A DNA stretch of 64,000 nucleotides from Betaproteobacteria bacterium (lineage in GTDB: Bacteria; Pseudomonadota; Gammaproteobacteria; Burkholderiales; Ga0077523): assembly GCA_016713305.1 (NCBI GenBank), contig JADJPK010000005.1, forward strand, positions 496,001-560,000, written 5' to 3'. Each line of letters starts with the position of its first letter. Position 1 is the stretch's first letter. Of the stretch, positions 27,915 through 37,488 are shown one piece after another. A program made the translations under genes and the position numbers. The notes beneath the pieces were generated by a model. The model was not told where the DNA came from, did no database searches, and saw nothing but the letters and a program-made list of their open reading frames with translations.

Positions 27915-29759
27915 TCAAGCGGCCGCAGTTCTGATGGGGGGGATGATGGCCGGCTCGCTGGTGGATGCTGAACCCGAGCGGGCTCGCCCCTCCAGCCATT
28001 GCTCCAGCATCATGAGAATCCAGATCATCTCCCCATAGTATCCGGGGGCCTGAGGAAGAAGGTCTCTCCTGAGCTCTCGCAGAAAATCGGGACGGACGAT
28101 GCCGCGTCCCGACATGCCCTGCAGGCTGCGGTCGACGATGGCGCCGAGATCAGCGTCCTTCATGACCCAATGCCCGAAAGGAAGGCCGAATCCGTGCTTC
28201 TTCTTCGTGAGGATCTCGTCGGGCAGAAAGCCGCGAAGTGCCTCCTTGAAGAACCAGCGAAGCTTGAGGCCCCTGAGCTTGTAGTGCGGAGGAACCTTGA
28301 GAGAGAAATCGACCAGCTCGTCCGAGAGAAGCGGAAACGACACCTCGATGCCCGCAAGGGCGGTGGTCCCGGTCACCTTGGGAAGATCGTTGTCCGCAAG
28401 CGTGAACTTCCAGTCGAAGGCGAGATTCCGGTTGATCTGCGACTGCGCGAGGGCACGGTCCCAGCAAATGCGCTGCTCCCGCACCGGCACGTGCGAGTCC
28501 ACACCTTGCAGAAAATCCGGATCGAAGACCCTGGCCAGCGTCAGCTGGGTCAGCAGGTTGTACATCTCCAGTCGCTCGGGCATGGGAACACGCGCCTGCT
28601 CCACATAGCTCGCTGCCTTGCGCAGCGGCGGAAGGCGCCTTGCAGCCGACGAGCCCAACAGCAGCGGTTCCATGATCGACGCGCGGACGAACGGCGGAAT
28701 CGCGTCGTACCAACCGAATACCCGCTGCTTCGCGTATCGCGAGTTGCCTCCGAAGAGCTCGTCGCCACCGTCGCCGGCCAGCAGCCGCTCATACCCGTCG
28801 GCCTTGGCGAGTTTCGCCAGGTAGTAGGCGGGCAATGCGGAAGAGTTGCCGAATGGCTGGTCGTAGTGGCAGGCGACCGTCGGGATCCCGTCCACCAGGT
28901 CACGCGGTGTGACGTAGTAGGCGCGATGGTCGGCTCCGAAATGGCGCGCTGCGATCTTCGCGTACTCCATCTCGTCGTAGCCCTGAGCGTCGAATCCGAT
29001 CGAATAGCCCCGGGGCGCTCCACCGGTCACGTCGCGAAGCATGCCGAGCACCGTGGAACTGTCGGTTCCGCCGGAAAGGTACGCGGCTGTTCGTTGACCG
29101 CTCGCCGCTCTCTCCACCGATGAGCGAATGATGCTGCGGAACTCATCGCGGAGACCGTCGAAGTCCGCTGGGGTGTCCTCGCGGAACTCGGGCTTCCACC
29201 AGAACACCGACCGGCACCCCCTGGAGTCCCCGCTCAGGATGCTGCCCTGCTCCAGACGGAACACATCGCAGAATATGGTGCGCGGAGAGGGGATGCAGTG
29301 GAAGTGCAGGTAGTTGAATATGGACTGAGGGTCCATCTGGGCATCGGGACCAGCCACGATGTCCGCCCGTTCCGCGATACGCATGCGGCCGTCGCGATAC
29401 GAGTAGCAGAGACTGTAGGTGCCGAAGCGGTCGCAGGCCAGGCCCACGGTCATCGCCCGCAGATCGACCCAGAAGGCGGCGAATCTTCCGCGAAGGGTCC
29501 GGAGAGTGGCCTCCGGCTTTGCGCGGAGACTCGCTGCCAACGTGCCAGCCAGCGATCCCGCCGATTCTCCTCGACCCGCCTCAGCCAGGTAAGGTTCGCC
29601 GCGAAGCATCAGCAGGAATTCCTGATCGTTCCAGCAGTCCGCATTGGCATCCAGTTCGATGCGGATTCCCGGGGCTTCGATGAACCCCTCGGCACTCCTG
29701 CTGAAGGCGCGCGCAGGGGACTGCAACGCGCGCGCGAATTCGACGTCTGCTCGGATCAT
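27915..29759 (-). CDS. Asparagine-synthase-like amide ligase lacking the glutaminase cysteine
   Basis: 614 residues. The C-terminal ligase domain is complete: PP-loop AAYLSGGTDSSTVLG near residue 230, LLAGDGGDELFGGNSRY near 325, and FFKEALRGFLPDEILTKKKHGFG near 520. The N-terminal domain keeps the Ntn-like strands (RGRFAAFWVDLRAMTV) but starts MIRADVEFARAL, with no Cys2, so it cannot hydrolyse glutamine by the usual mechanism. This is the condition of beta-lactam synthetase and related amide-forming enzymes that use another amine. Directly after the PLP decarboxylase and ACP ligase genes, so the amine may come from the decarboxylase; that is inference. Confidence 0.85.
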   Translation of the reverse strand: MIRADVEFARALQSPARAFSRSAEGFIEAPGIRIELDANADCWNDQEFLLMLRGEPYLAEAGRGESAGSLAGTLAASLRAKPEATLRTLRGRFAAFWVDLRAMTVGLACDRFGTYSLCYSYRDGRMRIAERADIVAGPDAQMDPQSIFNYLHFHCIPSPRTIFCDVFRLEQGSILSGDSRGCRSVFWWKPEFREDTPADFDGLRDEFRSIIRSSVERAASGQRTAAYLSGGTDSSTVLGMLRDVTGGAPRGYSIGFDAQGYDEMEYAKIAARHFGADHRAYYVTPRDLVDGIPTVACHYDQPFGNSSALPAYYLAKLAKADGYERLLAGDGGDELFGGNSRYAKQRVFGWYDAIPPFVRASIMEPLLLGSSAARRLPPLRKAASYVEQARVPMPERLEMYNLLTQLTLARVFDPDFLQGVDSHVPVREQRICWDRALAQSQINRNLAFDWKFTLADNDLPKVTGTTALAGIEVSFPLLSDELVDFSLKVPPHYKLRGLKLRWFFKEALRGFLPDEILTKKKHGFGLPFGHWVMKDADLGAIVDRSLQGMSGRGIVRPDFLRELRRDLLPQAPGYYGEMIWILMMLEQWLEGRARSGSASTSEPAIIPPIRTAAA

Positions 29760-29763
29760 CTTG

Positions 29764-31005
29764 TCACACCAGGACTTGCAAGGGTTCGGGATGGCTCAGG
29801 AAGTCGCGGGGGCTTGCGGTGAAGCCATAGGCCCCTGACTGGAACACGACGACGAGATCGCCTTCCCGGGCGGATGGGAGTTCCATGCGATCGGCGAGCA
29901 GATCCAGCGGTGTGCACAGTGGCCCGACGACAGATGCGCTTTCCATGGGTTCACCGCCCATTCGATTGCCGATGGCAACGGGATAGTTCTTGCGGATGAC
30001 CTGACCGAAGTTCCCCGATGCGGCGAGATGGTGGTGCAGTCCGCCATCGGCAACGAGGAAGGTGTGGCCGCGTGAGACCTTTCTATCGACGATCCGGCAG
30101 ACGTACACGCCAGCCTCGCCCACAAGGTATCGCCCCAGTTCGATCACGAGCCGGCAGGACGGAAAGTCCCGTTCGGCCTGGGAGACGAGGTTATCCAGAT
30201 TTGCGCCGATCGGGCTCAAGTCCAGCCTCGATTCGCCGGGGAAGTAAGGGATGCCGAATCCTCCGCCGAGGTTCAATACTCGAACCGGGGACGGTGCGTG
30301 TTCGGCCAGACGGCGGCTCAGTTCGAAACACTTGCACTGAGCCTCCACAATGGATTCGGCCTTCAGATTCTGGGATCCGGCGTAAAGATGAAACCCTTCG
30401 AATCCCAATCCCAGACGGCCTATGAATGTCAGCAGTTCGGGCACCGCCTCCGCGTCGACACCGAACTGTTTGGGACCGCCGCCCATCTTCATGCCGGAGG
30501 ACTTCAGCTCGAAGTCGGGGTTCACGCGCACGGCGACACGTGCCGGGTAGCCAAGCCTCTCCGCGATCGCCGCCAGCTCCTCGACTTCGCGGCGAGATTC
30601 CACATTGAGCAGCACACCCGCGGCCACTGCCTGAGTGAGCTCCTTCACTGACTTGCCGGGTCCGGCGAAGCTGATGTCCGAGGGACTGGTTCCGGTGTCC
30701 AGGGCGATCCGCATTTCCTTCCCGGACGCGACATCGAGACCGTCCACCATGCCCGCAAGGAAATTCACAAGCACCGGCATGGGGTTCGCCTTCATCGCGT
30801 AGTGCAGTTCCACCTGAGCCGGCAATGCACCTCGCAGCTCGGAGACCCGTTCCGAGAGCAGCTTTCGATCGTATGCGTAGAACGGTGTCTGTCCGACGAC
30901 GTCGGCCAGGCGGGAAATCTTGATGCCACCGACAATCAGTTCCCCATCTTCTATGGGGAACTGATCCATGGGAACGTGCCGCGGCGCCATGCGAGTGTCA
31001 CTCAT
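29764..31005 (-). CDS. PLP-dependent decarboxylase, exosortase A system-associated
   Basis: 413 residues from the ATG at 31005, which overlaps the ligase stop (ATGA); the longer frame upstream only runs antisense-like through the ligase end. Fold III alanine-racemase type: Lys72 in LHYAMKANPMPVL binds pyridoxal phosphate, NLGGGFGIPYF near residue 235 holds the phosphate loop, and VVGPLCTPLDLLADR carries the catalytic Cys typical of diaminopimelate/ornithine-type decarboxylases. The match is to the TIGR03099 family confined to XrtA genomes. It probably decarboxylates an amino acid, free or bound to the acyl carrier protein encoded next door. A separate biosynthetic lysA lies at 35-36 kb. Confidence 0.88.
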   Translation of the reverse strand: MSDTRMAPRHVPMDQFPIEDGELIVGGIKISRLADVVGQTPFYAYDRKLLSERVSELRGALPAQVELHYAMKANPMPVLVNFLAGMVDGLDVASGKEMRIALDTGTSPSDISFAGPGKSVKELTQAVAAGVLLNVESRREVEELAAIAERLGYPARVAVRVNPDFELKSSGMKMGGGPKQFGVDAEAVPELLTFIGRLGLGFEGFHLYAGSQNLKAESIVEAQCKCFELSRRLAEHAPSPVRVLNLGGGFGIPYFPGESRLDLSPIGANLDNLVSQAERDFPSCRLVIELGRYLVGEAGVYVCRIVDRKVSRGHTFLVADGGLHHHLAASGNFGQVIRKNYPVAIGNRMGGEPMESASVVGPLCTPLDLLADRMELPSAREGDLVVVFQSGAYGFTASPRDFLSHPEPLQVLV

Positions 31006-32610
31006 GCGGCTGCGGCCTCGCTCTTGCGGGCCACGTACTCGGTCGACAGCAGCTTGCGATCGATCTTGCCGTTCGGGTTGCGCGGGAGCACACCTTCCCG
31101 AATTTCCACGACAGACGGAACCTGATAGGCGGGAAGCGACTTGCGGCAAGCTGCGAGAACCATGTTCCCGTCAATGGGCACACTCCCTTTCGCCGTCGCA
31201 ATCAGAACGATTGCCTGACCCAGCGTGTCGTGGTCGATCCCGAACGCCGCGCATTCCGCGACCAGACCCGTCGCATAGACGGCCTCCTCCACTTCCGTCG
31301 GGCTCACGCGGTAGCCTGAGGTCTTGATCATCTCGTCGCGCCGGCCGATGAAGTACAGGTAGCCTTCCTCGTCCATTCGGACCGTATCCCCCGAATACAC
31401 GGCGATCTCGTCCAGCACGAGACCCGAATGCCGGCCTCCCACGTTGCGGGGCAGCGGTCGGAATCGCTCGGCTGTCTTCTCCGGATCGTTCCAGTAGCCC
31501 ATCGCCACGAGCGGCCCACGCTGAACCAGTTCTCCCGGCTCGTTAGGCGCGCACGGGCTCCCGTCTTCGCGCAACACCATGACTTCGTTGTTGGGAATGG
31601 CCTTGCCGATGGAATCAGGGCGGAGATCGGCCTGCTCCGGGGGGAGATAAGTCGCGCGGAAGGCTTCGGTCAGACCGTACATCAGGTATGGACGTGTGAC
31701 AGGCAGCCGAGCGCGGAGCGCCTTGAGGGTTTCGAACGGCATGCGTCCACCCGTGTTGGCGAAATAGCGCAAGTGTTCCCCGATGCTTGCCGGCCATTCG
31801 ATCTGCGTCAGCTGGATCCACAGTGGCGGTACCGCAGTGAGTCCGGTAACCCTCTCCTTTTCCATCGTACGCACGACGTCTCGTGGCATGAGGTAGTTGA
31901 GCAGGACCACGCGTGCCCCGGAATGGAATCCCGTCGTGAGCTGAGAGAACCCTGCGTCGAACGAAAGGGGCAGGGCCGCGAGCAGCGTGTCTTCCTTCAC
32001 GTTTCGAAGGTAGCTCGAGACACTCTTGGCCCCGGTCACCATGTTCCGATGGGAAAGCACGACCCCTTTGGGCCGTCCTGTGCTCCCGGAGGTGTACAGG
32101 ATCGCCAGCATGTCGCCGTCGGTCATGCCATGGGAGACAGAGCGAGACGCCGAAGGCAGGTCGTTCCACCCGATGACCTCGACTCTTCCCGGGGCCGATG
32201 TCCCGGGTATCCCCGTCAGGGACGACATGTTGAAGGTCAGGGCAGCCGGGTAGTACGCCTTTGAGCAAAGCCAGGCGTTCCGCAGTCGTCACCATGACCC
32301 GCACGTTGCAGTCCTGGAGGATGTAGGCGACCTGTTCCGCCTTGAGCAGGGGGTTGATTGGAACGAACGTGCATCCCGCCGCCGACGTTCCGAAGGACGC
32401 GACCACCGTTTCCAAGCGCTTGTCCAGCCAGATACCGACCCGTTCACCCCGTTTCAACCCCAGTTCCAGCATTGCGGAACCGAATTCCCTCATCCGGGCG
32501 GCGAGTTCTCCGTAGGTCAGGGACGTGTCCTGGAATGTCAGTGCGACGCGCTCGGCATCCTTGGACGCCGAATGCTCCACAAGATGGTGCAACAGATACG
32601 AATCGGGCAT
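31002..32610 (-). CDS. Acyl-CoA ligase (AMP-forming), exosortase A system-associated, interrupted by a single-base insertion
   Basis: An ANL adenylating enzyme of TIGR03098 type. The N-terminal part (32610 inward) begins MPDSYLLHHLVEHSASKD and has FQDTSLTYGELAARM; the rest lies in the next frame, with P-loop LYTSGSTGRPKGVVLSHRN, YGLTEAFRATYLP, SGDTVRMDEEGYLYFIGRRD, and C-terminal lysine motif PRNPNGKIDRKLL. The frames join at 32219-32221 (GGG on the plus strand), where one base fewer yields LQHVVLTGIPG and a continuous 535-residue protein. It probably activates an amino or carboxylic acid and loads it onto the divergent acyl carrier protein. First gene of the minus-strand operon. Confidence 0.88.
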
Positions 32611-32899
32611 TTTCTGGTCTGGGTGATGTCAGGGCTGGGAGGGCGCGATTCTGCAAAAGGGCAGAACGCGCCAGTTCCCGTCGGTCGCGCAGAATGTGCA
32701 GTGCGGCCGGAAGGCCTGCACGCAACATCCGTTCCCTAAGTCTCGAACTGAGATCGCGGAGGGACCGGAGAATTCCCCCTTATGTCGACGGGATCACCTG
32801 GACACGACGCGGCGAGGCTACGATGTTCCCGTAGGTCCGGCTTTGGCGGGCGCGATGCTTGCAACTGGAATCCACCCCTTTTTGACGAGGCCGAACGCG

Positions 32900-33148
32900 G
32901 TGAGCACGAGAGACGAAATTGTCGAGATCCTGGATGAAGCGCTGAATCTCAATGGTCGAGGAAGCACGTTCACCAGTGGAACCAGGCTGCTGGGGCAACT
33001 GCCCGAGCTGGATTCCATGGCCGTCGTGACCGTGATCGCTGCGCTGGAAGAGCGCTTCGGATTCACGGTCAATGACGACGAGATCGATGGATCCGTGTTC
33101 GAAACGCTCGGCAGCATGCAGCAATTCGTGGATGCAAAGCTCGGCTGA
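32900..33148 (+). CDS. Acyl carrier protein of the XrtA-associated ligase system
   Basis: 82 residues from the GTG at 32900, preceded by GAGG at 32887-32890; an in-frame ATG at 32855 lacks such a site. The phosphopantetheine serine lies in LPELDSMAVVTVIAALEERF (Asp-Ser-Met) near residue 38, and the helix-3 region FTVNDDEIDGSVFETL is typical. Divergent from the acyl-CoA ligase gene with 289 bases between, the arrangement found for ligase/decarboxylase/ACP sets in exosortase loci. It would carry the activated acyl or aminoacyl group for the decarboxylase and amide ligase. Confidence 0.87.
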   Translation: MSTRDEIVEILDEALNLNGRGSTFTSGTRLLGQLPELDSMAVVTVIAALEERFGFTVNDDEIDGSVFETLGSMQQFVDAKLG

Positions 33149-33155
33149 GCATGGC

Positions 33156-33581
33156 TCAGCCGACGTACTTGTAGGCTCCCAGCACGGCGCACATCACCAT
33201 GATGTGCAGGAACCGGTGGCCGGCTGTTATGGCGATCAGCCTGGGTGACCAACCGGCGAAAAGGTAGTCCGAAACCACCGTGGTGACGACGACGCCCAGG
33301 CTCACTACCAGACCAAGCCGCAACGCTCCGCCCAGAGTGGTTGCCCCGCTGCCGACCAGAAGCAAGGCAAGGCTGAACGCAGTGATAACGGTGGCGAGCC
33401 CACGCACGACGACGACCACCTTCGGGTCCACCGGGCGCCGGTGAGCCCCGACGCCCAGTGCTGTCTTCCACGCGTTTCCGAACGTCCCTGGCAAGTACCA
33501 GATGGCACCGACGATGACGCCTGCCACGGCGGCAAAGACAACCGCCAGATAGTCGATTTGAGACAGGACGTCGTGGATCAT
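33156..33581 (-). CDS. DUF1761 family small membrane protein
   Basis: 141 residues with four hydrophobic segments. The first carries VFAAVAGVIVGAIWYLPGTFGNAWK, recognisable in its G-A-x-W-Y core and the F-G-x-x-W pair of DUF1761 proteins; the last helix is near HRFLHIMVMCAVLGAY. Function unknown in the family. Converges with the acyl carrier protein gene (seven bases apart) and lies immediately downstream of the TrpB2 gene, with which it may be co-transcribed. Confidence 0.78.
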   Translation of the reverse strand: MIHDVLSQIDYLAVVFAAVAGVIVGAIWYLPGTFGNAWKTALGVGAHRRPVDPKVVVVVRGLATVITAFSLALLLVGSGATTLGGALRLGLVVSLGVVVTTVVSDYLFAGWSPRLIAITAGHRFLHIMVMCAVLGAYKYVG

Positions 33582-33582
33582 G

Positions 33583-34953
33583 TCACGCCGGCTCCGGAAC
33601 GGAGGGAAGACCCGCGAGCGCCATGGCCAGTTCGTTTTCGTCGTAGTCCTGATCCGTCAGCTTGCCCGAGAAGTAATCCATATACGCCTGCATGTCGAAA
33701 TGCCCGTGTCCGCAAAGGTTGAACAAGATGGCCCTGGACACGCCTTCTTCCTTGCAGCGTATGGCTTCGTCGATCGCTCCCCGGACTGCATGATTGGCCT
33801 CGGGAGCCGGCAGGATGCCTTCGCTTCGCGCGAAGAGCACACCTGCTTCGAAGCAAGCTGTCTGATGATAGGCCCGCGCTTCGATCAGTCCCAATTCCTT
33901 CACGTGGGACACCAGCGGAGCCATTCCATGATATCGCAGACCGCCCGCGTGGAAACCGGGAGGCATGAACGAGGACCCGAGCGTATGCATCTTGGCGAGC
34001 GGCGTCATGTGCCCGGTATCACCGAAGTCGTACGCATACTTGCCTCTGGTCAGGCTGGGGCAGGCAGCGGGCTCGACGGCCACCACACGCACCTTTCGCC
34101 CTCCTCGCAGCTCGGCGCCGATGAACGGAAACGCAATACCGGCGAAATTCGACCCGCCTCCCGTGCAGCCGACCACCACGTCGGGATAGTCGTCTGCCAT
34201 TGCCAGCTGCTCGATGGCTTCCTGCCCGATCACTGTCTGATGAAGCAGAACATGGTTGAGGACCGATCCCAGCGCGTAGTTCGTATCGCTTCGGGTGGCA
34301 GCGATCTCCACCGCTTCGGAGATGGCGATGCCGAGACTGCCGTTGTTGTCCGGCGACCTGGCCAGCAGGGCTCTACCGAAGTTCGTTTCCATGGAAGGGC
34401 TGGGCACACATCGCGCGCCATACGATTCCATGAGGGCGCGCCGGTAGGGCTTCTGGTTGTAGGAAACCCGCACCATGAACACCTGGACCTCGATGCCGAA
34501 GAGGGCGCCAGCGAATGCCAGCGATGATCCCCACTGACCGGCGCCGGTCTCCGTGCTGATCTTCCGGATGCCGGCTTCCTTGTTGTAGAAAGCCTGCGCC
34601 ACTGCAGTGTTCGGCTTGTGGCTGCCGGCCGGGCTTACGCCCTCGTACTTGTAGTAGATCCTGGCGGGTGTCTGCAGGGCCTTCTCGAGGCGGCGGGCGC
34701 GGTACAGGGGAGACGGTCGCCATTGACGGTAGACGTCACGCACCGGTCCGGGAATCTCGACCTCACGCTCGGTGGTGACCTCCTGCATGATCAGCGACAT
34801 CGGGAACAGCGGCGCGAGGTCGTCCGGCCCCACCGGTTTCAGCGTTCCCGGGTGCAGCACCGGCGGCAATGGCACGGGCAAGTCCGCGGCAAGGTTGTAC
34901 CAGGTCTTGGGAATCCTGGTTTCGTCCAGCAGATACTTCACGCTTTCACTCAT
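33583..34953 (-). CDS. TrpB-like PLP-dependent enzyme (TrpB2 type)
   Basis: 456 residues from the ATG at 34953, which has a strong GGAGGA six to eleven bases upstream; the longer frame to 35046 is not needed. PLP lysine lies in SPAGSHKPNTAVAQAFYNK near residue 112; TETGAGQWGSSLAFAGALFG binds the indole side and VVGCTGGGSNFAGIAFPF is the glycine phosphate loop. TrpB2 proteins act as tryptophan synthase beta subunits or serine-modifying enzymes without a partner TrpA; no trp genes are adjacent. Known to be more common in archaea but present in several proteobacteria. Confidence 0.9.
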   Translation of the reverse strand: MSESVKYLLDETRIPKTWYNLAADLPVPLPPVLHPGTLKPVGPDDLAPLFPMSLIMQEVTTEREVEIPGPVRDVYRQWRPSPLYRARRLEKALQTPARIYYKYEGVSPAGSHKPNTAVAQAFYNKEAGIRKISTETGAGQWGSSLAFAGALFGIEVQVFMVRVSYNQKPYRRALMESYGARCVPSPSMETNFGRALLARSPDNNGSLGIAISEAVEIAATRSDTNYALGSVLNHVLLHQTVIGQEAIEQLAMADDYPDVVVGCTGGGSNFAGIAFPFIGAELRGGRKVRVVAVEPAACPSLTRGKYAYDFGDTGHMTPLAKMHTLGSSFMPPGFHAGGLRYHGMAPLVSHVKELGLIEARAYHQTACFEAGVLFARSEGILPAPEANHAVRGAIDEAIRCKEEGVSRAILFNLCGHGHFDMQAYMDYFSGKLTDQDYDENELAMALAGLPSVPEPA

Positions 34954-35047
34954 CTGTTCTTCCTCCCCCCATGAACGGGCTGTCTGGCTTGCTCCAACTC
35001 CGTTCTGCTTGGCATACCTAAGCCCCAAAAACTTTCCGAATATCACA

Positions 35048-36294
35048 TCATTTCAGCACACACAGTTCAAGTTCGAACAGTGAATCCACCTCTTCCCGAG
35101 GCCGGATCAAAGTCGCGGAGGCCCTATCCACCATCACCTCCGCTGCGCGGGGCCGGGTGTTGTAGTTCGACGCCATCGACATGCCGTACGCGCCCGCGGA
35201 AAGAATCGCCAGCAGATCGCCTTCCTCAAGTGCGAGTTCCCGGTCATGTCCCAGAAAGTCCCCGCTTTCACAGACGGGGCCGACCACTTCGTACAGGCGC
35301 GGTTCCGCGGCACGTGGCGTCACGGGAACGATGTCGTGGTGGGCATCGTAGAGAGAAGGCCGCATGAGGTCGTTCATGGCGGCATCGATGACGGCAAAGT
35401 TGCGTGCCTCGCCCGGCTTGAGATATTCGACCCGTGCGAGCAGCAAACCAGCGTTCCCCACCAGAGCACGTCCAGGTTCGAAAAGCAGCGTCTGTGACCT
35501 GCCGGCAAGCTTCTCGAGCAATGCGGCGACGTACCGTCCTGGGTCGGGCGGGGTTTCGTCGGTGTAGCGAATTCCCAGTCCCCCCCCGAGGTCGAGATGT
35601 TCCACGTGGATCCCGGCAGCGGCAAGCTTGTCGACGAGCCGCAAGATGCGATCCAGCGCATCGACGAAAGGGGCTGTTTCTGGGGATCTGGGAACCGATG
35701 TGGCAATCGATGCCCAGAACCCGAATGCTTGGCAGATGCGAGGCTTCGCGATAGAGCTCGTAGGCCTCTTCGAATGCAACGCCGAACTTGCTCTCCTTGA
35801 GCCCCGTGGAGATGTAGGGGTGCGTCCCGCATCCACATCCGGATTGACACGGAGGCTCACCGACGCGAGATTCCTGGTCTCTGCCGCCAGCCGGAGATGC
35901 GCAGGAGTTCGCTGCGCGATTCGACGTTGAAGCAGAGTATCCGCTGCGACAGGGCGAACCGGATGTCGGCTTCGGACTTGCCGACCCCCGAAAAGACCAC
36001 CTTTCCCGGGTCCCCTCCTGCCGCGAGCACCCGCCTCAGTTCTCCCCCTGACACGATGTCGAAGCCGCTGCCGCGTCGGGCGAACAGGTCAAGGATCGCT
36101 ATATTCGAATTGGCCTTTATCGCGTAGCAGATCAGGTGGGGTCTACCGGTCAGTGAGTGCTCGAAAGCGTCGTACGACGCGACCAGAGCCGCCTTCGAGT
36201 ACACGTAGCACGGAGTGCCGAAGTCACGGGCGATGGCGGAGAGCGGCACGTCCTCCGCGTGGAGCTGGCCGTCTTTGAAGTGGAACGGGATCAC
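35048..36294 (-). CDS. lysA: Diaminopimelate decarboxylase, interrupted by three single-base indels
   Basis: Last step of lysine biosynthesis (meso-diaminopimelate to lysine). Starts at a GTG overlapping the lptM stop. N-terminal part has PLP Lys60 in ICYAIKANSN and SGGELRRVLAAGG; C-terminal part has HLDLGGGLGIRY, FEPGRALVGNAG and VVGPVCESGDFLG. As written, the frame breaks near 35889-35892 (one base missing), at about 35824-35828 (one missing) and at the GGGG run 35682-35685 (one extra). Repairing these restores SLRVNPDVDAG, the K-E-S-K-F-G and D-C-H-I-G-S motifs and 415 residues. Because the gene is normally essential in lysine synthesis, sequencing error is favoured over decay. Confidence 0.92.
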
Positions 36295-36422
36295 TTTTTC
36301 TCTTCTGCTTTTGCCTTCGCGTCCGCAGGGGGAGCGTCAGTAGGGGGAAGGTACAGCGGTCCCTTGAGACCGCATGCGCTGATCGAGAGCACGACTAGAA
36401 GCGATGACAGGACGAGTTTCAT
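36291..36422 (-). CDS. lptM: LptM (YifL-like) small lipoprotein
   Basis: 43 residues starting MKLVLSSLLVVLSISACGLKG. The lipobox S-A-C-G puts the lipidated Cys at position 18; a short mature part follows with GPLYLPPTDAPP and a Lys/Ala-rich tail. LptM assists oxidative maturation of the LPS translocon LptDE at the outer membrane. The classical location just upstream of lysA is kept, with the stop overlapping the lysA GTG start. The open frame extends much further upstream but the lipoprotein signal decides the start. Confidence 0.85.
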   Translation of the reverse strand: MKLVLSSLLVVLSISACGLKGPLYLPPTDAPPADAKAKAEEKK

Positions 36423-36546
36423 CGGAGCATGCAGAGAGGACTCGCACGAGGACAATGGGCCGCTCAGGCGAAAAGCCCGCATCGAAAGGACAGACGGATC
36501 GCCTAAGCCGGCATCGCGGTGCCTGAGAACGACGGCAAACAGTATC

Positions 36547-37293
36547 TCACAGCGACATATAGTGCCGACTGACCGCATTCAGTTCGGAGCGGGCAGATTC
36601 GTGGTCAGGAAGAATTCGTTCCACGGCACGCCAGAATCTCGCTGAGTGGTTGAGGTGCAGCAGATGTGCGACTTCATGGGCGACGACGTAGTCGACGAGT
36701 CGGGGTGCCGCCTGCATCAACCGCCAGTTCAGCCTGACCTCCCGTTTCGAGTTGCAGCTGCCCCAGCGCGAAGATGCGTCCGAGACAAGGATCGTGGGCA
36801 GCGCTACGTCTAGTGCTCCTGCAAAGTGGGCCACCCGGCCGGGAAAGTGCCGACGTGCGTGTCGCCTGTACCAGGCCACGACAGCCGAGCGGACGAACTT
36901 CGCACCCCCTCCGGGCGGCGTGCCGACGCGCAGGATGCGATCCTCGCCCAGTTCGGTAAGCGGGAGCAAACGGTCTTCCACAACAGTCAGCGTGACAGGC
37001 AGCCCCAGATAGTCGACAGTCTCTCCGGAGCACCACTTACGGCTTCGGATTGCAGGCTTCTGCCGCCATTCGTCCAGCTTGCGTAAGATCCACCGGGAAG
37101 TGGCTGCAATGGCGTTCTCTATCGCTGCGGACGATGCGGTCCAGGGTGCACGCACGATGAGTCCACTCTCATCCACCAACAGCGTTATTCGGCGGATCCT
37201 CCTGGAACGCCTTAGTACGAAACAGACCTGTACCCCGTTCAAGTAGGTATGGCCAGGCTCGTCGAGGTGGGTGACCGGGAACATGTCCTCCAT
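36547..37293 (-). CDS. YgjP-like (DUF45) metallopeptidase-domain protein
   Basis: 248 residues. Zinc motif VVAHEVAHLLHLNHSARFW gives His206, Glu207, His210 and a third His215, as in YgjP/WLM gluzincins; DASSRWGSCNSKREVRLNW just before it is the family's conserved R-W-G-S-C segment. N-terminal beta-rich region (CFVLRRSRRIRRITLLVDE) is typical. In many betaproteobacteria this gene follows plsC in a glyQ-glyS-gmhB-plsC series; here a ten-gene AT-rich island separates it from plsC. Confidence 0.87.
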   Translation of the reverse strand: MEDMFPVTHLDEPGHTYLNGVQVCFVLRRSRRIRRITLLVDESGLIVRAPWTASSAAIENAIAATSRWILRKLDEWRQKPAIRSRKWCSGETVDYLGLPVTLTVVEDRLLPLTELGEDRILRVGTPPGGGAKFVRSAVVAWYRRHARRHFPGRVAHFAGALDVALPTILVSDASSRWGSCNSKREVRLNWRLMQAAPRLVDYVVAHEVAHLLHLNHSARFWRAVERILPDHESARSELNAVSRHYMSL

Positions 37294-37488
37294 TTGGTTA
37301 CGCCTTGTCTTTGAAGGTGAAGCTCACCTCAGTGCGCGACGACATGAGAGGCATTCGAGTGTGGGATCGCGGCCCACCCACTCGGGCTTCTCGCGGTCGT
37401 GCGTTCTCTCCGACCTCGGTGATTCACGCGCATATCTGCGATGTTCGAAAATTCAAACGAGAAATTCAAATTGACTCCGAAAGCGCCG

